This document shows positions 45,349 to 54,991 of a stretch of DNA of 64,000 nt, one piece after another. This stretch comes from Eurosta solidaginis (lineage: Eukaryota; Arthropoda; Insecta; Diptera; Tephritidae). Both the position numbers and the translations under genes were made by a program. Position 1 is the first letter of the stretch. Every line of letters starts with the position of its first letter. Location: the NCBI RefSeq assembly GCF_040869045.1, contig NC_090323.1:153160426-153224425 (forward strand), read 5' to 3'. A model generated the notes under the pieces. The model had not been told where the DNA came from and made no database searches. It saw nothing but the letters and a program-made list of their open reading frames with translations.

Positions 45349-47802
45349 ATGGCAAAGTTCGGTGAATTGAAGATCCAGCAACTAAAGAAGGAGTTGGAGA
45401 CCCGTGGATTGAATACAAGCGGCGTTAAACTTGAACTTCAGGCCCGGCTACGAGAGGCAATGGAAGCAGAAGGAATTGATGTGGAAGAGCATGTCTTTCA
45501 TCTTGATAGCGAGGAGACAACAAAAATTGAAGAGAAAAACGAAACATCGCAGACGGTTACCAGTACAGACTTGAACATGATTTTAGCTGCAATATCTGCT
45601 CAAACATCGACAGTGTCATCTCAACTGGCAGAACAGCAAACATATATGGAATCGCAGGAGAACCGACTAACATCGAAGATTGAAGCACAACTTGAAGAAC
45701 AGAAGACGTATATGGTATCCCAACTGGAGTCGCAGGAAACCCGTATAACATCCAAGATGGAAACGCAATTGGACGAACAGAAGACATATATGGCATCCCA
45801 ACTGGAATCGCAGGAGACACGCATAACATAAAAGATGGAAGAACAAGAAGAGCGCTTATCATTACAGGTGGCACAAATGTCTTCACAGTTAGAAGCACAG
45901 GAAGCAAGGGTAACATCAAAGCTGGAAGCGCAGGATGCAAAAATCGCTCAATTTCAGGCAGAAGTCGATGATTTGAAGGGTCGTATGGAGCAGTTACAAT
46001 TAAATCGTCCAGCAGTTTCAGCGAGTAATCCAAAGGTAAAAACACCATCCTTTGACGGTTCTGTTCCTTTCCAGGTCTTTAAGCTACAGTTTGAGAAGAC
46101 CGCAGCAGTGAACAACTGGAATGTGGAAGATAAAGTTGCCGCGCTCTTCGTAGCATTGAAAGGACCAGCTGCCGAAATCTTACAGACTATTCCAGAGTAC
46201 GAACGGAACAGTTATGAAACATTGATGGCTGCTGTAGAACGACGTTATGGAAGCGAGCATAGGAAACAGATATTCCAAATTGAGTTGAAAAACCGCTACC
46301 AAAAAGCAAATGAGACATTGCAGGAGTTTGCTTCAGATATTGAAAGATTGGCTCATCTTGCAAATGCGGACGCACCCGTGGAATACACGGAAAGAGTGAA
46401 GATTCAAAGCTTTATAAATGGCATACGGGACGTCGAAATGAAGCGAGCCACATACGCGAACCCAAAGCAAACATTTTCTGAAACGGTATCCCATGCATTG
46501 ACTCAGGAAACGGCGTCATTATTGAGTAAACCAGCATACAAAGCTCATCGTGTGGAAGTAGAAAAGCCGGAGTGGGTAGACACAATTTTGGAAGCACTAA
46601 GGGGATCTCAACAGAAGAATGCCGGAGTTATTAAATGTTTCAAGTGCGGCAACCCAGGTCACATTGCACGTCATTGCGTTCTTGGTCCTAATAGTTCCAA
46701 CAATGTGGGTGGCCGTAAACGCAAAGCTGGCGGAAATGAGCAAGAGCGTGTCGAAAGTAAAGAACGAAAACTTGCCCCGGCTGTTGAATGTCCTGTGATA
46801 TCTGTGTCGCAGATTGGAAGGAAATCAAGCAGTCTTACCATCAGAGGGAATGTGGATGGTAAAGAGCGTGTACTGACTGTAGATACGGGGGCATCTCATT
46901 CCTTGATTCGATCTGATTTGGTCTACAGGGGAATAAAGTCATTACCTGGAGCGAGGTTGCGTACGGTCACAGGCGAATATAACCAAGTTCAGGGAGAAGT
47001 AATATGTGAAGTCCTAATTGGGAAGGTCATGGTTCTACACAAATTCGTTGTGGCGGAGATCGTTGATGAAGTTATATTGGGAGTGGATTTCTTGGTTGAC
47101 CATGACATCAAGATCGATATGCAGAGATGGGTGATGCATTATGAGAACCAAGATGTGCCACTTAACTTCAGTTTGGAAAAAGGGTGCAGCAGTAAGCGAG
47201 TGCTGGTCGAGGAGATTCGACAGAGACCACGAAAGTCAAGGAAAGTAGATCGAGCAAAGGTTGATGGATCGAATGTGCCAAATAAAGCGAAATTAAAAGT
47301 ACCTGCGAGGAAAAGACCGGCATCAACAAACCCTAATGGACGCACTAAATTCACTGAAAGAATTTTTCAGAAAGAATGCAAGGATGATTTCAAGCCAGCG
47401 CGCACTTTTGTTGGGAAACGTCGGAACGATACTGAGTATGTGAAGCCAATCCGTCAAGAACAAGCTCTACAAAGTAGTTCTTCATTGGCCAAGCAACAGA
47501 GTGCGAGAGAACGATCCAGAATAATGAGTAGTAAGATGGAACACAGGTACGACAGGGAAAATAATTCGGAAGGTTTCCGGAATGGAGATTTGGTACTGTT
47601 AAACAACCCTCACCGGCGGAAAGGTGTCCCAGCCCAATTTCGGTGCAGTTGGGAAGGCCCGTACAAGATTGTGAAGAAGCTCAGTGATACCATCTACCGC
47701 ATACAAAGCATTGAGAAACCACGGAGTAGAAGAGTGGTACATTTGGCGATGCTAGCAGCGTTTAGATCGAGAGATTTGTCTGATCGGGACGATCAGACTT
47801 AG
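45349..47802 (+). pseudogene. Gag-protease-integrase-tail polyprotein, copy 1 (nonsense mutation)
   Basis: Same protein as the copies at 48540 and 51731, but codon 161 is TAA (45829-45831) where the others have TCA, splitting it into 160 and 655 codons. The normal TAG stop is TCG here, extending the end by 12 residues to 47802. Other replacements include Met for Thr after DVE, Val for Asp after the knuckle HC, Trp for Arg in MQR and Cys for Phe in KGCSS. The ATG at 45349 is the first after the primer site. It is the most diverged unit of the array and cannot make the full protein without readthrough. Confidence 0.9.
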
Positions 47803-47813
47803 GTGGAGGGCAG
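47778..47813 (+). other. Hairpin and polypurine tract before LTR 2
   Basis: GTCTGATCG-GGA-CGATCAGAC (47778-47798) is a perfect 9-bp stem with a 3-nt loop. It is followed by AGGTGGAGGGCAG (47801-47813), the polypurine tract that would prime plus-strand DNA, abutting the LTR. Copies lie at 50969-51004 and 54160-54195. Confidence 0.75.
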
Positions 47814-48488
47814 TGTTACGAATATTAGCAAAACTAAGGAGTGCTGCCAGCTCTAAGCCGATCTAAGCAGTGACGTGAATGCACATCAATAATTCAATCC
47901 TTATGTATCTACATAAACGAATAAATAATTGCGTCTACACATATGTACACATTCCGACGAGCAACATTTACATACAAGGCAGCAAGAGATGAGATGTCAC
48001 ACACCGATGAATTTACTTATACGCTTATGTGTGTGCGGGAGACTGTAAACTACAAACACATGCATATACCTTATCTGAGTTGTCACAAGAGAGAGCAATA
48101 ATTTGTGCACGTAGTTGTGGCTGGCGATTTTGTAGCCGAAACAACTAGTAACTTCTGGAAATCGAAGAGCCTAGAAGTATGCAGCGTAAACTATAAAAGC
48201 GGCGCCAGCGAGTAAGAAGTAATTCAGTTTGATTTGAGTTGTCAAGCAGTTTGATTAAGACGATATCTAGCGAGCAATAGCAGTGCTATTTTGAATAGTA
48301 GAGTTTCATTGAGCTATCAATCAGTGTGGTTATTAAGCAAGCTATTCGTTGCACAGTTTGTTATTGTGAAGTACTTTAATAAAGGCCATTTTGCATTATT
48401 ACAAATTGGAGTTATTTATTCAACAGTTTAGTGATTCGAACTTAGCAGAGGATTACAAATAAGAGGATTTACAAGCAAATTCGTTACA
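47814..48488 (+). mobile_element. LTR 2
   Basis: 675 bp; differs from LTR 1 by C for A at 47900. It serves as 3' LTR of unit 1 and 5' LTR of unit 2. Confidence 0.95.
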
Positions 48489-48539
48489 ATTGGTGTCAGA
48501 AGAGGAATTGTTGAATAAATTCCAAAGGACAACAAGGAC

Positions 48540-50960
48540 ATGGCAAAGTTCGGTGAATTGAAGATCCAGCAACTAAAGAAGGAGTTGGAGACCCGTGGAT
48601 TGAATACAAGCGGCGTTAAACTTGAACTTCAGGCCCGGCTACGAGAGGCAATGGAAGCAGAAGGAATTGATGTGGAAGAGCATGTCTTTCATCTTGATAG
48701 CGAGGAGACAACAAAAATTGAAGAGAAAAACGAAACATCGCAGACGGTTACCAGTACAGACTTGAACATGATTTTAGCTGCAATATCTGCTCAAACATCG
48801 ACAGTGTCATCTCAACTGGCAGAACAGCAAACATATATGGAATCGCAGGAGAACCGACTAACATCGAAGATTGAAGCACAACTTGAAGAACAGAAGACGT
48901 ATATGGTATCCCAACTGGAGTCGCAGGAAACCCGTATAACATCCAAGATGGAAACGCAATTGGACGAACAGAAGACATATATGGCATCCCAACTGGAATC
49001 GCAGGAGACACGCATAACATCAAAGATGGAAGAACAAGAAGAGCGCTTATCATTACAGGTGGCACAAATGTCTTCACAGTTAGAAGCACAGGAAGCAAGG
49101 GTAACATCAAAGCTGGAAGCGCAGGATGCAAAAATCGCTCAATTTCAGGCAGAAGTCGATGATTTGAAGGGTCGTATGGAGCAGTTACAATTAAATCGTC
49201 CAGCAGTTTCAGCGAGTAATCCAAAGGTAAAAACACCATCCTTTGACGGTTCTGTTCCTTTCCAGGTCTTTAAGCTACAGTTTGAGAAGACCGCAGCAGT
49301 GAACAACTGGAATGTGGAAGATAAAGTTGCCGCGCTCTTCGTAGCATTGAAAGGACCAGCTGCCGAAATCTTACAGACTATTCCAGAGTACGAACGGAAC
49401 AGTTATGAAACATTGATGGCTGCTGTAGAACGACGTTATGGAAGCGAGCATAGGAAACAGATATTCCAAATTGAGTTGAAAAACCGCTACCAAAAAGCAA
49501 ATGAGACATTGCAGGAGTTTGCTTCAGATATTGAAAGATTGGCTCATCTTGCAAATGCGGACGCACCCGTGGAATACACGGAAAGAGTGAAGATCCAAAG
49601 CTTTATAAATGGCATACGGGACGTCGAAACGAAGCGAGCCACATACGCGAACCCAAAGCAAACATTTTCTGAAACGGTATCCCATGCATTGACTCAGGAA
49701 ACGGCGTTATTATTGAGTAAACCAGCATACAAAGCTCATCGTGTGGAAGTAGAAAAGCCGGAGTGGGTAGACACAATTTTGGAAGCACTAAGGGGATCTC
49801 AACAGAAGAATGCCGGAGTTATTAAATGTTTCAAGTGCGGCAACCCAGGTCACATTGCACGTCATTGCGATCTTGGTCCTAATAGTTCCAACAATGTGGG
49901 TGGCCGTAAACGCAAAGCTGGCGGAAATGAGCAAGAGCGTGTCGAAAGTAAAGAACGAAAACTTGCCCCGGTTGTTGAATGTCCTGTGATATCTGTGTCG
50001 CAGATTGGAAGGAAATCAAGCAGTCTTACCATCAGAGGGAATGTGGATGGTAAAGAGCGTGTACTGACTGTAGATACGGGGGCATCTCATTCCTTGATTC
50101 GATCTGATTTGGTCTACAGGGGAATAAAGTCATTACCTGGAGCGAGGTTGCGTACGGTCACAGGCGAATATAACCAAGTTCAGGGAGAAGTAATATGTGA
50201 AGTCCTAATTGGGAAGGTCATGGTTCTACACAAATTCGTTGTGGCGGAGATCGTTGATGAAGTTATATTGGGAGTGGATTTCTTGGTTGACCATGACATC
50301 AAGATCGATATGCAGAGAAGGGTGATGCATTATGAGAACCAAGATGTGCCACTTAACTTCAGTTTGGAAAAAGGGTTCAGCAGTAAGCGAGTGCTGGTCG
50401 AGGAGATTCGACAGAGACCACGAAAGTCAAGGAAAGTAGATCGAGCAAAGGTTGATGGATCGAATGTGCCAAATAAAGCGAAATTAAAAGTACCTGCGAG
50501 GAAAAGACCGGCATCAACAAACCCTAATGGACGCACTAAATTCACTGAAAGAATTTTTCAGAAAGAATGCAAGGATGATTTCAAGCCAGCGCGCACTTTT
50601 GTTGGGAAACGTCGGAACGATACTGAGTATGTGAAGCCAATCCGTCAAGAACAAGCTCTACAAAGTAGTTCTTCATTGGCCAAGCAACAGAGTGCGAGAG
50701 AACGATCCAGAATAATGAGTAGTAAGATGGAACACAGGTACGACAGGGAAAATAATTCGGAAGGTTTCCGGAATGGAGATTTGGTACTGTTAAACAACCC
50801 TCACCGGCGGAAAGGTGTCCCAGCCCAATTTCGGTGCAGTTGGGAAGGCCCGTACAAGATTGTGAAGAAGCTCAGTGATACCATCTACCGCATACAAAGC
50901 ATTGAGAAACCACGGAGTAGAAGAGTGGTACATTTGGCGATGCTAGCAGCGTTTAGATAG
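48540..50960 (+). CDS. SAP-Gag-protease-integrase-tail polyprotein, copy 2
   Basis: 806 residues, intact. Residues 1-40: SAP-like motif (LKIQQLKKELETRGL...GVKLELQARL), usually DNA-binding. About 75-215: coiled coil built from near-repeats with EEQKTYMVSQLESQETRITS. About 230-400: Gag capsid-like region. 430-443: CCHC knuckle CFKCGNPGHIARHC. 512-515: protease active site DTGA. About 600-700: Lys/Arg-rich linker. About 715-806: integrase C-terminus with NGDLVLLNNP and WEGPYKIVKKLSD (GPY at 770-772), then RRVVHLAML. RT, RNase H and the integrase catalytic core are absent with the frame preserved, so replication needs enzymes from another element. The whole protein is one frame with no -1 or +1 shift site. 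Confidence 0.92.
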   Translation: MAKFGELKIQQLKKELETRGLNTSGVKLELQARLREAMEAEGIDVEEHVFHLDSEETTKIEEKNETSQTVTSTDLNMILAAISAQTSTVSSQLAEQQTYMESQENRLTSKIEAQLEEQKTYMVSQLESQETRITSKMETQLDEQKTYMASQLESQETRITSKMEEQEERLSLQVAQMSSQLEAQEARVTSKLEAQDAKIAQFQAEVDDLKGRMEQLQLNRPAVSASNPKVKTPSFDGSVPFQVFKLQFEKTAAVNNWNVEDKVAALFVALKGPAAEILQTIPEYERNSYETLMAAVERRYGSEHRKQIFQIELKNRYQKANETLQEFASDIERLAHLANADAPVEYTERVKIQSFINGIRDVETKRATYANPKQTFSETVSHALTQETALLLSKPAYKAHRVEVEKPEWVDTILEALRGSQQKNAGVIKCFKCGNPGHIARHCDLGPNSSNNVGGRKRKAGGNEQERVESKERKLAPVVECPVISVSQIGRKSSSLTIRGNVDGKERVLTVDTGASHSLIRSDLVYRGIKSLPGARLRTVTGEYNQVQGEVICEVLIGKVMVLHKFVVAEIVDEVILGVDFLVDHDIKIDMQRRVMHYENQDVPLNFSLEKGFSSKRVLVEEIRQRPRKSRKVDRAKVDGSNVPNKAKLKVPARKRPASTNPNGRTKFTERIFQKECKDDFKPARTFVGKRRNDTEYVKPIRQEQALQSSSSLAKQQSARERSRIMSSKMEHRYDRENNSEGFRNGDLVLLNNPHRRKGVPAQFRCSWEGPYKIVKKLSDTIYRIQSIEKPRSRRVVHLAMLAAFR

Positions 50961-51004
50961 AGAGATTTGTCTGATCGGGACGATCAGACTTAGGTGGAGG
51001 GCAG

Positions 51005-51679
51005 TGTTACGAATATTAGCAAAACTAAGGAGTGCTGCCAGCTCTAAGCCGATCTAAGCAGTGACGTGAATGCACATCAATAATTCAATCATTATGTATC
51101 TACATAAACGAATAAATAATTGCGTCTACACATATGTACACATTCCGACGAGCAACATTTACATACAAGGCAGCAAGAGATGAGATGTCACACACCGATG
51201 AATTTACTTATACGCTTATGTGTGTGCGGGAGACTGTAAACTACAAACACATGCATATACCTTATCTGAGTTGTCACAAGAGAGAGCAATAATTTGTGCA
51301 CGTAGTTGTGGCTGGCGATTTTGTAGCCGAAACAACTAGTAACTTCTGGAAATCGAAGAGCCTAGAAGTATGCAGCGTAAACTATAAAAGCGGCGCCAGC
51401 GAGTAAGAAGTAATTCAGTTTGATTTGAGTTGTCAAGCAGTTTGATTAAGACGATATCTAGCGAGCAATAGCAGTGCTATTTTGAATAGTAGAGTTTCAT
51501 TGAGCTATCAATCAGTGTGGTTATTAAGCAAGCTATTCGTTGCACAGTTTGTTATTGTGAAGTACTTTAATAAAGGCCATTTTGCATTATTACAAATTGG
51601 AGTTATTTATTCAACAGTTTAGTGATTCGAACTTAGCAGAGGATTACAAATAAGAGGATTTACAAGCAAATTCGTTACA
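51005..51679 (+). mobile_element. LTR 3
   Basis: 675 bp, matching LTR 1 where compared, including A at the site changed in LTR 2. Confidence 0.95.
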
Positions 51680-51730
51680 ATTGGTGTCAGAAGAGGAATT
51701 GTTGAATAAATTCCAAAGGACAACAAGGAC

Positions 51731-54151
51731 ATGGCAAAGTTCGGTGAATTGAAGATCCAGCAACTAAAGAAGGAGTTGGAGACCCGTGGATTGAATACAA
51801 GCGGCGTTAAACTTGAACTTCAGGCCCGGCTACGAGAGGCAATGGAAGCAGAAGGAATTGATGTGGAAGAGCATGTCTTTCATCTTGATAGCGAGGAGAC
51901 AACAAAAATTGAAGAGAAAAACGAAACATCGCAGACGGTTACCAGTACAGACTTGAACATGATTTTAGCTGCAATATCTGCTCAAACATCGACAGTGTCA
52001 TCTCAACTGGCAGAACAGCAAACATATATGGAATCGCAGGAGAACCGACTAACATCGAAGATTGAAGCACAACTTGAAGAACAGAAGACGTATATGGTAT
52101 CCCAACTGGAGTCGCAGGAAACCCGTATAACATCCAAGATGGAAACGCAATTGGACGAACAGAAGACATATATGGCATCCCAACTGGAATCGCAGGAGAC
52201 ACGCATAACATCAAAGATGGAAGAACAAGAAGAGCGCTTATCATTACAGGTGGCACAAATGTCTTCACAGTTAGAAGCACAGGAAGCAAGGGTAACATCA
52301 AAGCTGGAAGCGCAGGATGCAAAAATCGCTCAATTTCAGGCAGAAGTCGATGATTTGAAGGGTCGTATGGAGCAGTTACAATTAAATCGTCCAGCAGTTT
52401 CAGCGAGTAATCCAAAGGTAAAAACACCATCCTTTGACGGTTCTGTTCCTTTCCAGGTCTTTAAGCTACAGTTTGAGAAGACCGCAGCAGTGAACAACTG
52501 GAATGTGGAAGATAAAGTTGCCGCGCTCTTCGTAGCATTGAAAGGACCAGCTGCCGAAATCTTACAGACTATTCCAGAGTACGAACGGAACAGTTATGAA
52601 ACATTGATGGCTGCTGTAGAACGACGTTATGGAAGCGAGCATAGGAAACAGATATTCCAAATTGAGTTGAAAAACCGCTACCAAAAAGCAAATGAGACAT
52701 TGCAGGAGTTTGCTTCAGATATTGAAAGATTGGCTCATCTTGCAAATGCGGACGCACCCGTGGAATACACGGAAAGAGTGAAGATCCAAAGCTTTATAAA
52801 TGGCATACGGGACGTCGAAACGAAGCGAGCCACATACGCGAACCCAAAGCAAACATTTTCTGAAACGGTATCCCATGCATTGACTCAGGAAACGGCGTTA
52901 TTATTGAGTAAACCAGCATACAAAGCTCATCGTGTGGAAGTAGAAAAGCCGGAGTGGGTAGACACAATTTTGGAAGCACTAAGGGGATCTCAACAGAAGA
53001 ATGCCGGAGTTATTAAATGTTTCAAGTGCGGCAACCCAGGTCACATTGCACGTCATTGCGATCTTGGTCCTAATAGTTCCAACAATGTGGGTGGCCGTAA
53101 ACGCAAAGCTGGCGGAAATGAGCAAGAGCGTGTCGAAAGTAAAGAACGAAAACTTGCCCCGGTTGTTGAATGTCCTGTGATATCTGTGTCGCAGATTGGA
53201 AGGAAATCAAGCAGTCTTACCATCAGAGGGAATGTGGATGGTAAAGAGCGTGTACTGACTGTAGATACGGGGGCATCTCATTCCTTGATTCGATCTGATT
53301 TGGTCTACAGGGGAATAAAGTCATTACCTGGAGCGAGGTTGCGTACGGTCACAGGCGAATATAACCAAGTTCAGGGAGAAGTAATATGTGAAGTCCTAAT
53401 TGGGAAGGTCATGGTTCTACACAAATTCGTTGTGGCGGAGATCGTTGATGAAGTTATATTGGGAGTGGATTTCTTGGTTGACCATGACATCAAGATCGAT
53501 ATGCAGAGAAGGGTGATGCATTATGAGAACCAAGATGTGCCACTTAACTTCAGTTTGGAAAAAGGGTTCAGCAGTAAGCGAGTGCTGGTCGAGGAGATTC
53601 GACAGAGACCACGAAAGTCAAGGAAAGTAGATCGAGCAAAGGTTGATGGATCGAATGTGCCAAATAAAGCGAAATTAAAAGTACCTGCGAGGAAAAGACC
53701 GGCATCAACAAACCCTAATGGACGCACTAAATTCACTGAAAGAATTTTTCAGAAAGAATGCAAGGATGATTTCAAGCCAGCGCGCACTTTTGTTGGGAAA
53801 CGTCGGAACGATACTGAGTATGTGAAGCCAATCCGTCAAGAACAAGCTCTACAAAGTAGTTCTTCATTGGCCAAGCAACAGAGTGCGAGAGAACGATCCA
53901 GAATAATGAGTAGTAAGATGGAACACAGGTACGACAGGGAAAATAATTCGGAAGGTTTCCGGAATGGAGATTTGGTACTGTTAAACAACCCTCACCGGCG
54001 GAAAGGTGTCCCAGCCCAATTTCGGTGCAGTTGGGAAGGCCCGTACAAGATTGTGAAGAAGCTCAGTGATACCATCTACCGCATACAAAGCATTGAGAAA
54101 CCACGGAGTAGAAGAGTGGTACATTTGGCGATGCTAGCAGCGTTTAGATAG
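51731..54151 (+). CDS. SAP-Gag-protease-integrase-tail polyprotein, copy 3
   Basis: 806 residues, identical in translation to the copy at 48540, with the same SAP motif, coiled coil, CCHC knuckle, DTGA protease and GPY tail. It ends at TAG 54149-54151, followed by the hairpin, polypurine tract and LTR 4. Identity of units 2 and 3 points to a recent unit duplication within the array, or to an assembly error. Confidence 0.92.
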   Translation: MAKFGELKIQQLKKELETRGLNTSGVKLELQARLREAMEAEGIDVEEHVFHLDSEETTKIEEKNETSQTVTSTDLNMILAAISAQTSTVSSQLAEQQTYMESQENRLTSKIEAQLEEQKTYMVSQLESQETRITSKMETQLDEQKTYMASQLESQETRITSKMEEQEERLSLQVAQMSSQLEAQEARVTSKLEAQDAKIAQFQAEVDDLKGRMEQLQLNRPAVSASNPKVKTPSFDGSVPFQVFKLQFEKTAAVNNWNVEDKVAALFVALKGPAAEILQTIPEYERNSYETLMAAVERRYGSEHRKQIFQIELKNRYQKANETLQEFASDIERLAHLANADAPVEYTERVKIQSFINGIRDVETKRATYANPKQTFSETVSHALTQETALLLSKPAYKAHRVEVEKPEWVDTILEALRGSQQKNAGVIKCFKCGNPGHIARHCDLGPNSSNNVGGRKRKAGGNEQERVESKERKLAPVVECPVISVSQIGRKSSSLTIRGNVDGKERVLTVDTGASHSLIRSDLVYRGIKSLPGARLRTVTGEYNQVQGEVICEVLIGKVMVLHKFVVAEIVDEVILGVDFLVDHDIKIDMQRRVMHYENQDVPLNFSLEKGFSSKRVLVEEIRQRPRKSRKVDRAKVDGSNVPNKAKLKVPARKRPASTNPNGRTKFTERIFQKECKDDFKPARTFVGKRRNDTEYVKPIRQEQALQSSSSLAKQQSARERSRIMSSKMEHRYDRENNSEGFRNGDLVLLNNPHRRKGVPAQFRCSWEGPYKIVKKLSDTIYRIQSIEKPRSRRVVHLAMLAAFR

Positions 54152-54195
54152 AGAGATTTGTCTGATCGGGACGATCAGACTTAGGTGGAGGGCAG

Positions 54196-54870
54196 TGTTA
54201 CGAATATTAGCAAAACTAAGGAGTGCTGCCAGCTCTAAGCCGATCTAAGCAGTGACGTGAATGCACATCAATAATTCAATCATTATGTATCTACATAAAC
54301 GAATAAATAATTGCGTCTACACATATGTACACATTCCGACGAGCAACATTTACATACAAGGCAGCAAGAGATGAGATGTCACACACCGATGAATTTACTT
54401 ATACGCTTATGTGTGTGCGGGAGACTGTAAACTACAAACACATGCATATACCTTATCTGAGTTGTCACAAGAGAGAGCAATAATTTGTGCACGTAGTTGT
54501 GGCTGGCGATTTTGTAGCCGAAACAACTAGTAACTCCTGGAAATCGAAGAGCCTAGAAGTATGCAGCGTAAACTATAAAAGCGGCGCCAGCGAGTAAGAA
54601 GTAATTCAGTTTGATTTGAGTTGTCAAGCAGTTTGATTAAGACGATATCTAGCGAGCAATAGCAGTGCTATTTTGAATAGTAGAGTTTCATTGAGCTATC
54701 AATCAGTGTGGTTATTAAGCAAGCTATTCGTTGCACAGTTTGTTATTGTGAAGTACTTTAATAAAGGCCATTTTGCATTATTACAAATTGGAGTTATTTA
54801 TTCAACAGTTTAGTGATTCGAACTTAGCAGAGGATTACAAATAAGAGGATTTACAAGCAAATTCGTTACA
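54196..54870 (+). mobile_element. LTR 4
   Basis: 675 bp; one private change, C at 54536. Followed directly by the ATAT duplication and the resumed hAT sequence. Confidence 0.95.
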
Positions 54871-54991
54871 ATATTAAGTTTATTTCAATATATTCGTCGA
54901 CAGAATAAATATGTAGCTTTGTTGCAAAGATGTTTTTGAAACGGTATACATTATTATTTTTCATAAATTAACGTCAAGCTGTTATGAAACA

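Larger units (their letters stand above)
44623..54870 (+). mobile_element. Head-to-tail array of a non-autonomous LTR retroelement (4 LTRs, 3 interiors)
   Basis: LTRs start at 44623, 47814, 51005 and 54196, an exact 3191-bp period (675-bp LTR plus 2516-bp interior). A single ATAT duplication flanks the whole array (44619-44622 and 54871-54874); internal junctions show no target duplication, each LTR being shared by its neighbours. Interiors 2 and 3 are identical wherever I compared them; interior 1 differs at about ten sites. A 4-bp duplication, TG...CA LTR ends, gag-protease order and a GPY integrase tail indicate a Ty3/gypsy-type element. Confidence 0.95.

Noticed and set aside
48748..49239. 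163-codon minus-strand frame, repeated in all three array units
   Set aside because: It is the antisense of the Gag coiled-coil repeat; its openness follows from the codon bias of the plus-strand gene.
44623..54870. Three independent retroelement insertions next to each other
   Set aside because: Exact 3191-bp spacing, shared LTRs and a single outer duplication exclude this.
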